Source: Chondromyces crocatus
Lineage (GTDB): Bacteria > Myxococcota_A > Polyangia > Polyangiales > Polyangiaceae
Assembly (NCBI RefSeq): GCF_001189295.1
Contig: NZ_CP012159.1
Coordinates: 9,470,501-9,534,500, forward strand
Direction of reading: 5' to 3'
Length of the DNA: 64,000 bases
The notes beneath the pieces were generated by a model that searched no databases, was not told where the DNA came from, and saw only the letters and a program-made list of their open reading frames with translations. The position numbers were made by a program, and so were the translations under genes. Shown piece by piece: positions 1-8,963 of the stretch; within the stretch, counting starts at the first letter, position 1; every line of letters begins with the position of its first letter.

Positions 1-409
1 AGCCATGGGTGAGGTGGCCTCCCGCGGGCAGGCCGAGGCCCATGATGGTCTCGCCGGGCTTCACGAAGGCGAGGTAGACGGCGAGGTTCGCGGGGCTGCC
101 CGAGTAGGGCTGCACGTTGACGTGCTCGGCACCGAAGAGGGTGGCGATGCGGGTGCGCGCCAGCTCCTCGACGGCGTCGATGTTGACCTGGCCCTCGTAG
201 TACCGCTTGTGCGGGTAGCCCTCGGAGTACTTGTTCGAGAGCACCGAGCCCGTCGCCTGGAGCACCGCGCGCGAGACGTAGTTCTCGCTGGCGATGAGGC
301 GCAGGGTGCGGGACTCGTACTCCTCTTCCTTGCGGATGAGGGCGGCGATCTCCGGGTCCACCTCGGCGAGGGGGCGGAGCCCGGGGTTCTTCGCCTGAGG
401 GGTGCTCAC
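1..409 (-). CDS. glyA: Serine hydroxymethyltransferase, N-terminal part (cut by window edge)
   Basis: PLP enzyme that interconverts serine and glycine and loads one-carbon units onto tetrahydrofolate in the cytoplasm. Only the first ~136 residues are in the window. They carry the typical SHMT N-terminus: an IASENYVS segment followed by [20 protein letters not shown] and the [15 protein letters not shown] stretch. The PLP-binding lysine lies outside the window. The start is the GTG whose last two bases are shared with the TGA stop of the upstream acyltransferase gene (GTGA overlap), so translation of the two genes is probably coupled. The family assignment is secure; the gene is partial only because the window ends. 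Confidence 0.95.
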   Translation of the reverse strand, partial: MSTPQAKNPGLRPLAEVDPEIAALIRKEEEYESRTLRLIASENYVSRAVLQATGSVLSNKYSEGYPHKRYYEGQVNIDAVEELARTRIATLFGAEHVNVQPYSGSPANLAVYLAFVKPGETIMGLGLPAGGHLTHG

Positions 410-1755
410 AGCTCGAACTCTCCGCGGTTGATGATGTCGGCCACGCGCCAGAGGAAGGAGTTCGCGAGCACGCCGTCGACGATGCGGTGGTCGTAGGAGA
501 GGGCCAGGAACATCACCGGGTGGATGGCAATGGAGTCCTCGCCGTCACGGGTGACCACGACGGGGCGCTTCTTGATCTCGCCCATGCGCAGGATGCCCAC
601 GTTCGGCTGCGAGATGATCGCGCCGCCGAAGAGGTTGCCCTTGAGGCCGGGGTTGGAGACGGTGAACGTGGTGCCCGAGAGGTCGTCCGCGGTGGTCTTG
701 CCGATGCGGGCGCGGCCAGCGAGATCGTCGATGCCGCGGGCGATGCCGAGCAGGGACAGCTCGTCGGCGTGCTTGATGCTCGGGACGATGAGGCCGCCTG
801 GGGTGTCGACCGCGACGCCGAGGTTGATGTCGCGGAGGCGAACATAGGCGTTGTCGAGCACGCGGGCGTTGAGGTCGGGGTGCTCGCGAAGCGACTTCAC
901 CGCGGCGGCGCACACGAACGCGAGGTACGTGAGCCCGACGCCGGCCTTCTTGAACTTGTCCTTGTGCTGGTCGCGCAGCTTCGCGGTGGCGTGGAGGTCG
1001 ACCTCGGCGACGGTCACCACGTGCGGGGCCGTGACCTTGGAGAAGACCATGTGGTCGGCCGTGATGCGGCGGCGTCGGTTGAAGGGGATGACCTCGTCGC
1101 CCGCCTTCTGGTTGAACGGCGGCACCTTGTAGGCGCCGTAGCCGACCGACGGTATCGGGGGCACGAAGCCACCGCCCGCCTGGATGAGCTGCGACAGCTC
1201 GGCGGCCTGCGAGGTGGGCTGCGGAGGCGGCGGCGCGGTGGTCGCACGCATCACGTCGTCGCGGGTGATCCGGCCGTAGTCACCGGTCCCCTGGACCTGA
1301 CGGAGATCCACGCCAGCCTCGCGCGCGAGCTTCTTCGTCGACGGGCTGCTGAGCACGGGACGATCGTCGGAGCCGCTCGCCTGCGAGGACTCTTCCGGCG
1401 ATGTGGATTTCTGGTCCTCGTCCTTCGACGTGGCCTTCTGCCCCTCGTCCTTCTTGCCTTCGTCCTTCGACGCGGCCTTCGCTTCGCCCTGCGACGCGGA
1501 GTCGCCGGCCGACTGCTCCGCCGTCTCGTCGATCCGACACAGCAGACCGCCTTTCGCGACCAGCGTGCCCTCGGCCACAGCGATGCTGGTCACGCGCCCC
1601 GCTTGCGGCGCAGGGATCTCGGTGTCCGCCTTGTCGGTCGCGACCTCGAGCAGGGGCTGCTCGCGCTTCACGAAGTCGCCCTCGCGCACCAGCCACTTCG
1701 ACACGGTCCCCTCGGCAACGCTCTCGCCGAGCTGGGGCATCACGACGTCGATCAT
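406..1755 (-). CDS. Dihydrolipoamide acyltransferase (E2) of a 2-oxo acid dehydrogenase complex
   Basis: Core acyltransferase that moves an acyl group from lipoyl-lysine to CoA in a cytoplasmic 2-oxo acid dehydrogenase complex. The 449-residue protein has a lipoyl domain (about 1-75) with the lipoylation motif DKAD at K42, an acidic/Lys/Ser-rich linker (about 80-120), a peripheral subunit-binding domain with [12 protein letters not shown], and a catalytic domain ending in SYDHRIVDG, the His/Asp active site. The ATG at 1755 is preceded by GGAGGAG at good spacing and begins directly with the lipoyl domain, so the longer open frame upstream is not used. E1 and E3 genes are not in the window, so the substrate (succinyl, acetyl or branched-chain) cannot be fixed. 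It overlaps glyA by four bases. Confidence 0.93.
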   Translation of the reverse strand: MIDVVMPQLGESVAEGTVSKWLVREGDFVKREQPLLEVATDKADTEIPAPQAGRVTSIAVAEGTLVAKGGLLCRIDETAEQSAGDSASQGEAKAASKDEGKKDEGQKATSKDEDQKSTSPEESSQASGSDDRPVLSSPSTKKLAREAGVDLRQVQGTGDYGRITRDDVMRATTAPPPPQPTSQAAELSQLIQAGGGFVPPIPSVGYGAYKVPPFNQKAGDEVIPFNRRRRITADHMVFSKVTAPHVVTVAEVDLHATAKLRDQHKDKFKKAGVGLTYLAFVCAAAVKSLREHPDLNARVLDNAYVRLRDINLGVAVDTPGGLIVPSIKHADELSLLGIARGIDDLAGRARIGKTTADDLSGTTFTVSNPGLKGNLFGGAIISQPNVGILRMGEIKKRPVVVTRDGEDSIAIHPVMFLALSYDHRIVDGVLANSFLWRVADIINRGEFEL

Positions 1756-1989
1756 CGCTCCTCCAGTGCTCCTCTCGCACATACCCCGGCTCGGGGCAGT
1801 CGGTGGCCGTATACGCCGCCCGCTCATCGGGGGCAACGCGCTCGGACCTCGTTTCTCGTTCGACGCTGGTCCTGGTGCGATAACGGGAGAAGGCAAGGTG
1901 CGCGCCTCTCCGGCCGCACGTGGGGCGAAACGCCTCTGTCGCGCCGACGAGCGGGAGATCTTCGCGCGCCTGCGGTGTACAAGACGGCC

Positions 1990-3783
1990 GTGCTCACCGT
2001 CGACAGGAGCGCTTCCGCGGAGCCGTCATCGACCCAGGACCCCGCAGACGCCGACCATCCCGCCGCCACGTCCTCATCCATCCCAGGAGGGGGTGACACG
2101 GGTGGCGCTCCCGAGGTCTCCGGCGCAGCCGGCGTACCCAGCAGCTCGCAGGGTCCCGTGGTGCCGTTCAGCAAGGTGGTGATGGGGGCCGCGCTCTCGC
2201 TGAGCGTCGTGTGCCTGCTCCTCGTGCTCACGTTCGGGTACGGGCGCGATCAGGGCATCTACGCCATGGTCGCGCGGATCACCCTCGACGGCGGGATGCC
2301 GTACCGGGATGCGTTCGACTTCAAGCCCCCGGGCATCTTTCTGCTCTTCATGGGCGCGCGGGCCCTCTTCGGCGCGGCGCAGTGGGGCATCCGTGTGGTC
2401 GAGGTGGCAGGGCTCGTCGCGATGTCGCTGTGCATGGTGCGGCTGGCCGAGCGCTGGTGGGGAGATCGGCGGATTGGCGTGATGGCCGCCGCGCTGACCT
2501 TGCTGGTCCACGCGCAGCTCGATTTCTGGCACACCGCCCAGCCGGAGTCGTTCGGGGGGATGCTCACGGTATTCGCGCTGCTGCTCGTCACCCCTGGCGC
2601 CGACGACGGGGATCGAGCGCGGGTGTCGACGTTCCGGCTGATCGGTGCGGGCGTGCTGTTCGGGTTCGCGGGGTTGCTCAAGCCGCCGCTGGCGGGTGGA
2701 GGCGCGGTGCTCGCGGTGGCGCTCGGGTGGCCTTCGTTGATGGAGCTACCGCGCGCGCTCCGGGCTCGACGTGTGGGCGCCGCGGTGGTCGGTGCGGTCC
2801 GCCCTGGCGCCTTCATCGCGCTCGGGGGCGTGCTCCCGATCGCGGCGTGTGTGGCGTGGTTCGCGGCGCAAGGGGCGCTCGAGGATCTCCACCGGGTCCT
2901 GTTCGTCTTCACGCCTCATTACACGGCGCTCGGCTGGAAAGGACAGTCGGCGCTGGTGCTCGGCTGGTACGGCGTCTCGCAGTGGTTGACGAACTACTCC
3001 GGGCCCATGGCGTTGGGCCTCGGGTGCCTGGTGGCGCTGCACCCGGAGCGGCGCGAGCGCGCCGGCGTGGCGCTGCTGGGCGGGATCATCGCCATGCACC
3101 TCGCTGGCGTGGTGATGCAGGCGAAATTCTTCCCGTACCACTTCGGCGCGACGTGGCCGCTGACGGGCATGCTGGCGGGACTCGGACTCTGGAAGGCGTG
3201 GACCCGCGCGGCGCGGTGGGGGTGGCCGGCAGCGGCGGGGCTCGCCTCGGTGCTCGTGCTGTTCGGCTTCGCGCGGTCGGCGACCAAGGACGTGGCCGAA
3301 GGGGCTCTGGTGCGCGCTGCGCGACGGGCGGCGCTGTTCGCGGCCGGTGCGCGGGACCAAGCAGCGCTGGATGCGCTCGCCTCGGTGGCCGACGTGAACG
3401 CGCACGCGAACCGCACGGCCGCCTCGTTCTTGAGCGAGAACGTGGCGCCGGAGCGGTCGGTGTTCGTATGGGGCTTCGAGCCGGTGATCTACGATCTCGC
3501 CGACCGAGAGAGCGCGTCCCGCTACCTCTACAACGTGCCTCAGCGGGCGATGTGGGGACGCGAGCCCGCGCGAGAAGCGCTGATGGCCGAGCTTTCGGCG
3601 CGCCCTCCCGCCGCGATCGTGGTGGAGCGGCACGACGTGTTCCCCATGGTCACCGGCGAGGTGCTGGACTCGCGTGACGCGCTGCGTGGGTTCCCGCCGC
3701 TCGCGGAGCTGCTCGACGAGCGCTACCGCCTCGCTGCAACGTTCGAGGATCTCGACGTCTACCTGGAAGACGAGGCGCTCTAG
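1990..3783 (+). CDS. Multi-pass membrane glycosyltransferase-like protein (GT39/ArnT type)
   Basis: About 597 residues if the GTG at 1990 is used. A Ser/Pro/Gly-rich cytoplasmic N-terminus (about 60 residues) precedes a hydrophobic segment and then GYGRDQGIYAMVARI and DAFDFKPPG. This order, an acidic loop after the first helix followed by a D-x-K/H-P-P-G-like motif, is characteristic of lipid-phosphosugar-dependent membrane glycosyltransferases (PMT/ArnT family). Many further membrane helices follow, then a soluble C-terminal ~150 residues. Acceptor and sugar donor are unknown. No Shine-Dalgarno site is evident, and the ATG at 2181 is a shorter alternative. It is divergent from the E2 gene, with ~235 bases between the starts. 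Confidence 0.72.
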   Translation: MLTVDRSASAEPSSTQDPADADHPAATSSSIPGGGDTGGAPEVSGAAGVPSSSQGPVVPFSKVVMGAALSLSVVCLLLVLTFGYGRDQGIYAMVARITLDGGMPYRDAFDFKPPGIFLLFMGARALFGAAQWGIRVVEVAGLVAMSLCMVRLAERWWGDRRIGVMAAALTLLVHAQLDFWHTAQPESFGGMLTVFALLLVTPGADDGDRARVSTFRLIGAGVLFGFAGLLKPPLAGGGAVLAVALGWPSLMELPRALRARRVGAAVVGAVRPGAFIALGGVLPIAACVAWFAAQGALEDLHRVLFVFTPHYTALGWKGQSALVLGWYGVSQWLTNYSGPMALGLGCLVALHPERRERAGVALLGGIIAMHLAGVVMQAKFFPYHFGATWPLTGMLAGLGLWKAWTRAARWGWPAAAGLASVLVLFGFARSATKDVAEGALVRAARRAALFAAGARDQAALDALASVADVNAHANRTAASFLSENVAPERSVFVWGFEPVIYDLADRESASRYLYNVPQRAMWGREPAREALMAELSARPPAAIVVERHDVFPMVTGEVLDSRDALRGFPPLAELLDERYRLAATFEDLDVYLEDEAL

Positions 3784-4184
3784 CGATCGAGCCAGGGTCC
3801 CGCTCGCGGCAGTCGCATCGCATCGCTCGCGGCAGTCGCATCGCTCGCGGCGTCACCGCGCATCGTGCCGGAGGTGCGCCCCTTCTGTCCCATGGACTCG
3901 CCGCAACGGAGGAGCGGCTGACGCTTCACTGGAGCGGGTCCATCGAACACGAGGGGCGCACCGCCGGTACGCTGCTCTCGGCCGCACACCGGTCGCTGGC
4001 GGGGCCGTTTCCCGGCCGCCGTTCTTCAACCAACGTGCCACGAAGCGTTGTTCCCGTGGTGCTCTTTGCGTGGTGGTCGATCTCGACGTCGGACCATCGG
4101 AGCGAGCCATTCTTGCTCGCCGGGCGGAGCTCGATGACCCGTCGGCGAGCAATCGATGCTCACTGCTCAGAAGATCGGCACGCT
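3784..4184. other. Intergenic stretch without a recognisable gene
   Basis: About 400 bases between the convergent ends of the membrane glycosyltransferase-like gene and the metzincin gene. I see no RNA gene or convincing reading frame. The only structure is a short imperfect direct repeat at about 3801-3850, in which GCTCGCGGCAGTCGCATC occurs twice with a third partial copy. No obvious terminator hairpin with a T-run was found. Confidence 0.5.
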
Positions 4185-5963
4185 CTACCGACCTGGGGAG
4201 AGCATGTGACGCGCCACCGCGACGAGACCGACATCCTGGCTCGTTTGCAGATGACGCGCCACGGCGAACGCTTCGGGAGATTTCGCAGCTTCCAGGCCTC
4301 GCAGCGCCCCGATGCGCACATGACGCGGTGACGCGTCGCTCCGAGCGATGGCGGCGAGCGCCTTGATCACCTCCGGAGGCGGCTGAAGTCGGCCTGCTGC
4401 GGAGAGGGCGCGCTTGCGCACATGAAGGGGTGCCGACGGATCCATCCCGATCGCCAGGAGCTGCACCGGGTCGTCGCCCCCCGCGTCGCGCAGCTGCTCG
4501 TACGGGTTCGAGGGAGCCTTGCCTTTCGTGCACCAGGTGCCCGAAAGCACCATGGCTGCGCCCGAGGGGAGCCCCGTCGCCCAGGCGCGGCTCGGTGCGG
4601 GACGCGGCACCCGGCGGGCTCGCGGGCGGCCCGTGAAGTCGACGACGGCCATGGGCTGGAGCGGGGCGCCGGCGTTCTGCAGGGAGACGTCGAGGGGGGG
4701 CTCGGGCAGGTCGCCAGGCCCTGCGATGCCACGGTACAGCGAGCTGCCCTGGATCACCCGATCCTGCATCGGGGAGCGGACCTTCACGGTGCTCCCGTAC
4801 GGAAACATGATGTTGTCGGCGTCCGGGCAGTTCAGCCCGTGCGTGTTGACGTCGGTGCAGTAGGGCGTGTCGCTCAGCGGGTCCTGACCTGGCGGGGAGA
4901 TCTCGCTCGTGTGGAAGAGGCCTGCCAGGTGCCCGCCTTCGTGCTCGAGGATGATCTCGTCGAAGAGGTCTCCGTAGACTTCCATCGCGACGCCGCTGGT
5001 GTGCGTCCCGTGGATCACCCCCTGGCCCGGGATGCCCGACGCGATCCCGGCGGCGCCGTCGAGCTCACCGGCGAGGTCGACGACGGCGAGCACGTTGAGG
5101 GCAGGGCGACGCTCGGCCATCGCCGTCACCTCCAGGGCGCGGAGCAGGTTGACGGAGCTGTTGATCACCGACCAGTGCGCGGGAAGCTCGTAGAAGGTCA
5201 CCCTCCCCAGCTCGAGGCCTGCGTAGTCGTTGTAGGCCTCCTGGAGCCTGTACATCATGTAGTCCGGCGTCGTGGCGCCCTCGGCGATGAAGACGTTGAC
5301 GTCGAGCACACCGCCGTGGAACTGGGCGTCCACCGTCTGCCGGATCCACACCGAGGCGTTCCCTGCGAAGCTGGGGCCAGAGGAGCTCCCGAAACTCGCG
5401 GACCAGCGACCGGGTGTCACCGAGGGCATCACCGAAGGCGCGTCGTTCTGAGGGATGCCGGCGACGGTGGTCCCGTACCAGGAGTACAGCCACTCGGTCG
5501 GCGCGAGCCGGAAGTCGGCGATGAGCGGCGCACCGGTCGGCGTGCTCAGGGTGCGGATGCCGATCTCGGCGAAGCTGGTCGGCCCGGCCTGGGCGTGCGC
5601 GATCAGCGTGAACCCCAGTGTCCCCATGGGGATGTCGAACTCCACGGTCGGCGCGTTCGGGGAGACGGGTCCCAGCGGCACCTCGTCGAGCGTGGGCGTC
5701 CCCCAGGGCCCCTCCCCTCCACCCCCGCCCACACTCGTGGTGGTCGTCGTGGTCGTGGTCGTGGTCGTCGTGGTCGTCGTGGTCGTCGTCGGTGCCCCGC
5801 CGGTCCCCTGCGCGCCCGAGCCTCCTTCACCATCGAGCGGATCCACGACGACGATGCCGCCGCAGCCTGGCCCGCCGAGGGCCGAGAGGACCAGCAAGCT
5901 CCCTGCTACGCCCAGGAGCGTCCAGGGAAACCGCTGAGAAGAAGGCCGAAGGGATCGCGGCAT
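4185..5963 (-). CDS. Secreted metzincin-type zinc metalloprotease lipoprotein with C-terminal HEAT-like repeats
   Basis: 592 residues. The N-terminus is a signal peptide ending in a Gly/Pro-Gly-Cys, a non-canonical lipobox, followed by a Gly-rich stretch and a run of ~18 threonines as a linker. The middle carries HEGGHLAGLFH at residues 341-351, the metzincin HExxHxxGxxH zinc site, and a downstream DNIMFPYG that fits the Met-turn. The last ~110 residues are two or three short helical repeats resembling HEAT repeats. GGAG sits about eight bases before the ATG. It is probably an outer-membrane or surface protease. The metzincin superfamily is clear; the exact peptidase family is not. The Thr tract is a near-pure ACC/ACG repeat in the DNA. 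Confidence 0.82.
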   Translation of the reverse strand: MPRSLRPSSQRFPWTLLGVAGSLLVLSALGGPGCGGIVVVDPLDGEGGSGAQGTGGAPTTTTTTTTTTTTTTTTTTSVGGGGGEGPWGTPTLDEVPLGPVSPNAPTVEFDIPMGTLGFTLIAHAQAGPTSFAEIGIRTLSTPTGAPLIADFRLAPTEWLYSWYGTTVAGIPQNDAPSVMPSVTPGRWSASFGSSSGPSFAGNASVWIRQTVDAQFHGGVLDVNVFIAEGATTPDYMMYRLQEAYNDYAGLELGRVTFYELPAHWSVINSSVNLLRALEVTAMAERRPALNVLAVVDLAGELDGAAGIASGIPGQGVIHGTHTSGVAMEVYGDLFDEIILEHEGGHLAGLFHTSEISPPGQDPLSDTPYCTDVNTHGLNCPDADNIMFPYGSTVKVRSPMQDRVIQGSSLYRGIAGPGDLPEPPLDVSLQNAGAPLQPMAVVDFTGRPRARRVPRPAPSRAWATGLPSGAAMVLSGTWCTKGKAPSNPYEQLRDAGGDDPVQLLAIGMDPSAPLHVRKRALSAAGRLQPPPEVIKALAAIARSDASPRHVRIGALRGLEAAKSPEAFAVARHLQTSQDVGLVAVARHMLSPGR

Positions 5964-6038
5964 CGTCGAGCTCCGTGGCGGAAGGATGCGAGGAGGGAGC
6001 GAGAAGGATCGCCGAGGGCGACCCCTGAAGGAAAGTGG

Positions 6039-6632
6039 CTACTGAACGAGCTCGGCCCCCTGGAACTCCATGGGGAAGGTGATCACGCTGGTCGTCGCAC
6101 CCCGGGGTGAGGGGAACTTGAGCTGCTTGAAGGCGTCGGCCACGCAGGTGTCGACCTTCTTGTTCTTCGCGGTCGACCTCACGACATCGGCGACGGTCAC
6201 CTTGCCGGAAGGCCCGAGCGTGGCACGCACCGTCACGGTCGCGATGAAGTCCCGCGATTTGCCCGCGCCGATCAGGTAGCAGGCGTCGAACAGCTCCGGG
6301 CGCTCCGTGACCACCCGCCGGATCTCGTCCTGGGTCAGCGTGCCTCCGCCGATTTTGTCGCCCCCCACCACGGCAGCCGCCCGCTGGCCTCCGTCTGCAT
6401 TGTCCCCAGGTTTGGTGGCTGCTGGCGCAGGCACGTCGTTCCGGACCTCGGTGGGAGGAGGCTGACCCGGCACGGCTTCATCGGCGGCCGCTCCTCCTTT
6501 GGACGCCACGGAAGACTTCGGGTCGGATGTCCCAGGGGACTCTGGCGCGGGAGACGACGAGCTGGGTGGCGCGCCGGCACAGCCGACCGAAAGCAGGACG
6601 AGGGCAGACAGCCAGAGGCCTCGAAAGCTCAT
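6039..6632 (-). CDS. AgmX/PglI C-terminal-domain lipoprotein
   Basis: 197 residues. A signal peptide with lipobox LLSVGC is followed by a low-complexity Ser/Pro/Ala linker (about 20-95) and a C-terminal domain of ~95 residues. That domain contains FDACYLIG, VTVRATLGPSGKV, VDTCVADAFKQLKFP and a TFPMEF ending. The paired cysteines and the L-x-F-P segment are typical of the AgmX/PglI C-terminal domain that is common in myxobacteria. Domain members include gliding-motility proteins, but the role of this copy is unknown. The ATG at 6632 was chosen because it starts a clean signal peptide; a GTG at 6668 is possible. It lies ~40 bases after the stop of the upstream membrane protein on the same strand and may be cotranscribed. 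Confidence 0.75.
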   Translation of the reverse strand: MSFRGLWLSALVLLSVGCAGAPPSSSSPAPESPGTSDPKSSVASKGGAAADEAVPGQPPPTEVRNDVPAPAATKPGDNADGGQRAAAVVGGDKIGGGTLTQDEIRRVVTERPELFDACYLIGAGKSRDFIATVTVRATLGPSGKVTVADVVRSTAKNKKVDTCVADAFKQLKFPSPRGATTSVITFPMEFQGAELVQ

Positions 6633-6671
6633 GGCTTTAGAAGAGCCGGAAAGCGACGCGGCGTCCACCGC

Positions 6672-8915
6672 TCAGGGCAGACGGAGTACCTCGATGGACG
6701 GTCCGCCGCCTTCCCGATGCGGCGCTCCCTTTCCCCGGAACGAGGCCCAGAACGCCTCCGTGCCCGGCCGCTTCCGGATGGGGACCGGGTCGGTGTACAG
6801 GAAGCCGGCGCGCCAGCGCTCGGGCGCGATCCAGAGCGGCAAGCCCACCTCGCGCTCGACTGGATCCGGCATGGTGGCCGAGAGCCACGCGCGCGCCACC
6901 ACCCGCGACCGCACCGCCAGGCTCACGCCGGACTCCAGGGGACCGCCCGCCTGCACCACGACGGTCAGCAACGCGCGGGCACCTGCCTGGAACGTCGCGC
7001 CGAGGATCTCGGTCCCGTCACTGAACCGCGCGCCGTCCGAGGACAAGGATGCGCGGATCTCGGCCAGCCGCGCGGACGCGCCAGCCGTGTCGCCCGACGC
7101 GAGCGCCGCGTTGTGCGCGATTCTCCGTTGCTCCAGGGTCACTGGTTCGTCGAGAGGAGGCGCCGTCGGGAGATCGAAGTGGGTGCGCAGCTCCCACGTC
7201 AGAAAGGGATCCGGCGCGATGGAGCGCACGGGCTCGGTGGCGGCCTCGAGGGCCCAGACGAGCGCCGAGGGCTCGGTCTCCCGGAACGACAGCGCGACGA
7301 TGCCGCTCTCTTCTGGCCCGCCCGGGGACAGCATCGCCAGGAGCTCCGGCGTCGCGACGAGCCAGTAAGGCCCCACGGCGACCACGCGAAAACGCTTCAC
7401 CAGATCGGCCTGCACGGCGTCGGACAGGTAGCGCACGTCGGCCACGTAAACGCCACGAGGAGCGCCAGAGGGGACAGGGCGCTCCACACCCACCATGCGA
7501 CCTCCCAGCGCCCAGGTCTGGGCCCACGTCGCCTTCATCCCCGCGTGCAGATCCACGCGCGCGTCCCCCGGGATGCGCTCCGACAGCCACCGCAGCAGCG
7601 CGATCTTGTCGCCGTCGGAGTCGATCAAGAGCCCCTTCTCGTTGAAGCGGCCCCCGGTCTCGCGCGCATAGCGAAGCGCGGGGATGCCATCGCGCAGGAT
7701 CACCCCCAGCAGAAGCAGCGCGACCGAGAGAGAGATCGTCCACGCGCGCTGTCCACCGACGGGAGAAGCCGTTCCATGCGTGACGTGCGCGCCCATGTCC
7801 ACGAGCGCCGCCATGGCCAGCGCGAGGTAGGCGGCGCCATGATGCGGCCAGAAGATGTGGATGTCGGCCCCCTGCCGGAACACCACGTACTGCACCGCCG
7901 CCATCACGAAATACAGCAAGGGGATCGCGTCGGCTTCACGGCGCCGCAAGGTCAGCCGGCCGAGGCAGGCGAGGACGCCGAGCGCGCCGAGCCCGAGGCC
8001 GACGGGTGTGAACATCAGCTCCAGCCAGTAGCGCCGCGACGCCAGCACCGCCCCGAGAGGCGCCTCGTTGCCCGACGAGCGCATGGCGTAGCTCTGGAGC
8101 AGATCCACGAGCTTTCCGGCGCGCTGAAACAGCACCAGGTAGAGTCCCAGCGTCAGCACCGCCGCGGCCGCGGTGAGCACCCACCACTGCGCGAACCTGC
8201 GCGGATGGACGGGCCCGAACACCGAGACGGGGGCGAGGAAGCCCCGGAGCGCACCGAAGGCGAGCAGCCCGCCGGTGAGCACGAAGGCCGGCCAGTCGGC
8301 GTGCATGCCCAGCGTCAGGCCGAGCACGCTCACCGCGATCCACCGCTTCCGCCAGGTCTGCAGAAGGCGCACGTACCCCCAGACGCCGAGCAGGGTCCAC
8401 GCCATCACGGGCACTTCGAGGGCGTTGAAGTTGGCGAACGAGAGCGCGATCGGCAGGACGACGAAGGTCGCTGCCGCTGCCGCCCCCGCCGCCGGTCGGT
8501 ACAGGCTGCGGCCGAGGGCGTAGAGCAAGGGAGGCGTGGCCACGCTCAGCAGCACGGCCGGCAGCCTGCACACCACATCGTGACGGCCGAGGACCTTCAT
8601 GAACGCGGCCGTCGTCCAGAAGATCCCCCACGGATGGTGGCAGTAGTACATCGCGGGGGTCGGCCGCGTGGTCGTGTACTCCCAGACTGGCCCCGGGATC
8701 CTCCACCGCAGCATGTTCTCCGCGATGATCCCCATGCTCGCGCTCGACGCGAAGTGCCCAGCGAGCGGGGGGCCGAGGAGCTCCCAGCTGGCCACCAGGG
8801 CGAACCACAGCGTCGCGATCAGGAGAACCAGCCGGGCGATCTGCGTCTCGCGTGCCGTCGCGAGGGGTAGCCCATCCAGACCTCTGGGCAGCGAGGACGA
8901 CCGAGGGAGCAGCAC
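6672..8915 (-). CDS. GT39-family-like membrane glycosyltransferase
   Basis: About 747 residues from a GTG start. After the first hydrophobic segment come WEYTTTRPTPAMYYCHHPWG and then many membrane helices, including the region LEVPVMAWTLLGVWGYVRLL. A His-Pro motif shortly after the first helix followed by a multi-helix body matches the dolichyl/undecaprenyl-phosphate-mannose glycosyltransferase superfamily (PMT_2 type). A C-terminal ~270-residue soluble part is extracytoplasmic by analogy. Substrate unknown. It is divergent from the next gene, with only 48 bases between the starts, so the promoters must overlap or share the gap. The AgmX/PglI-like gene follows on the same strand. Confidence 0.7.
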   Translation of the reverse strand: MLLPRSSSLPRGLDGLPLATARETQIARLVLLIATLWFALVASWELLGPPLAGHFASSASMGIIAENMLRWRIPGPVWEYTTTRPTPAMYYCHHPWGIFWTTAAFMKVLGRHDVVCRLPAVLLSVATPPLLYALGRSLYRPAAGAAAAATFVVLPIALSFANFNALEVPVMAWTLLGVWGYVRLLQTWRKRWIAVSVLGLTLGMHADWPAFVLTGGLLAFGALRGFLAPVSVFGPVHPRRFAQWWVLTAAAAVLTLGLYLVLFQRAGKLVDLLQSYAMRSSGNEAPLGAVLASRRYWLELMFTPVGLGLGALGVLACLGRLTLRRREADAIPLLYFVMAAVQYVVFRQGADIHIFWPHHGAAYLALAMAALVDMGAHVTHGTASPVGGQRAWTISLSVALLLLGVILRDGIPALRYARETGGRFNEKGLLIDSDGDKIALLRWLSERIPGDARVDLHAGMKATWAQTWALGGRMVGVERPVPSGAPRGVYVADVRYLSDAVQADLVKRFRVVAVGPYWLVATPELLAMLSPGGPEESGIVALSFRETEPSALVWALEAATEPVRSIAPDPFLTWELRTHFDLPTAPPLDEPVTLEQRRIAHNAALASGDTAGASARLAEIRASLSSDGARFSDGTEILGATFQAGARALLTVVVQAGGPLESGVSLAVRSRVVARAWLSATMPDPVEREVGLPLWIAPERWRAGFLYTDPVPIRKRPGTEAFWASFRGKGAPHREGGGPSIEVLRLP

Positions 8916-8963
8916 CGCGCGCAGCCTATCGCCTCACCCAGGTGATGATAAGTTCCGGCCGCT

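Noticed and set aside
487-1989. Upstream extension of the 1990-3783 membrane protein
   Set aside because: This part is antisense to the E2 gene and its translation is Arg/Val/Gly-rich without motifs. Only the part after 1990 has membrane helices and the GT signature.
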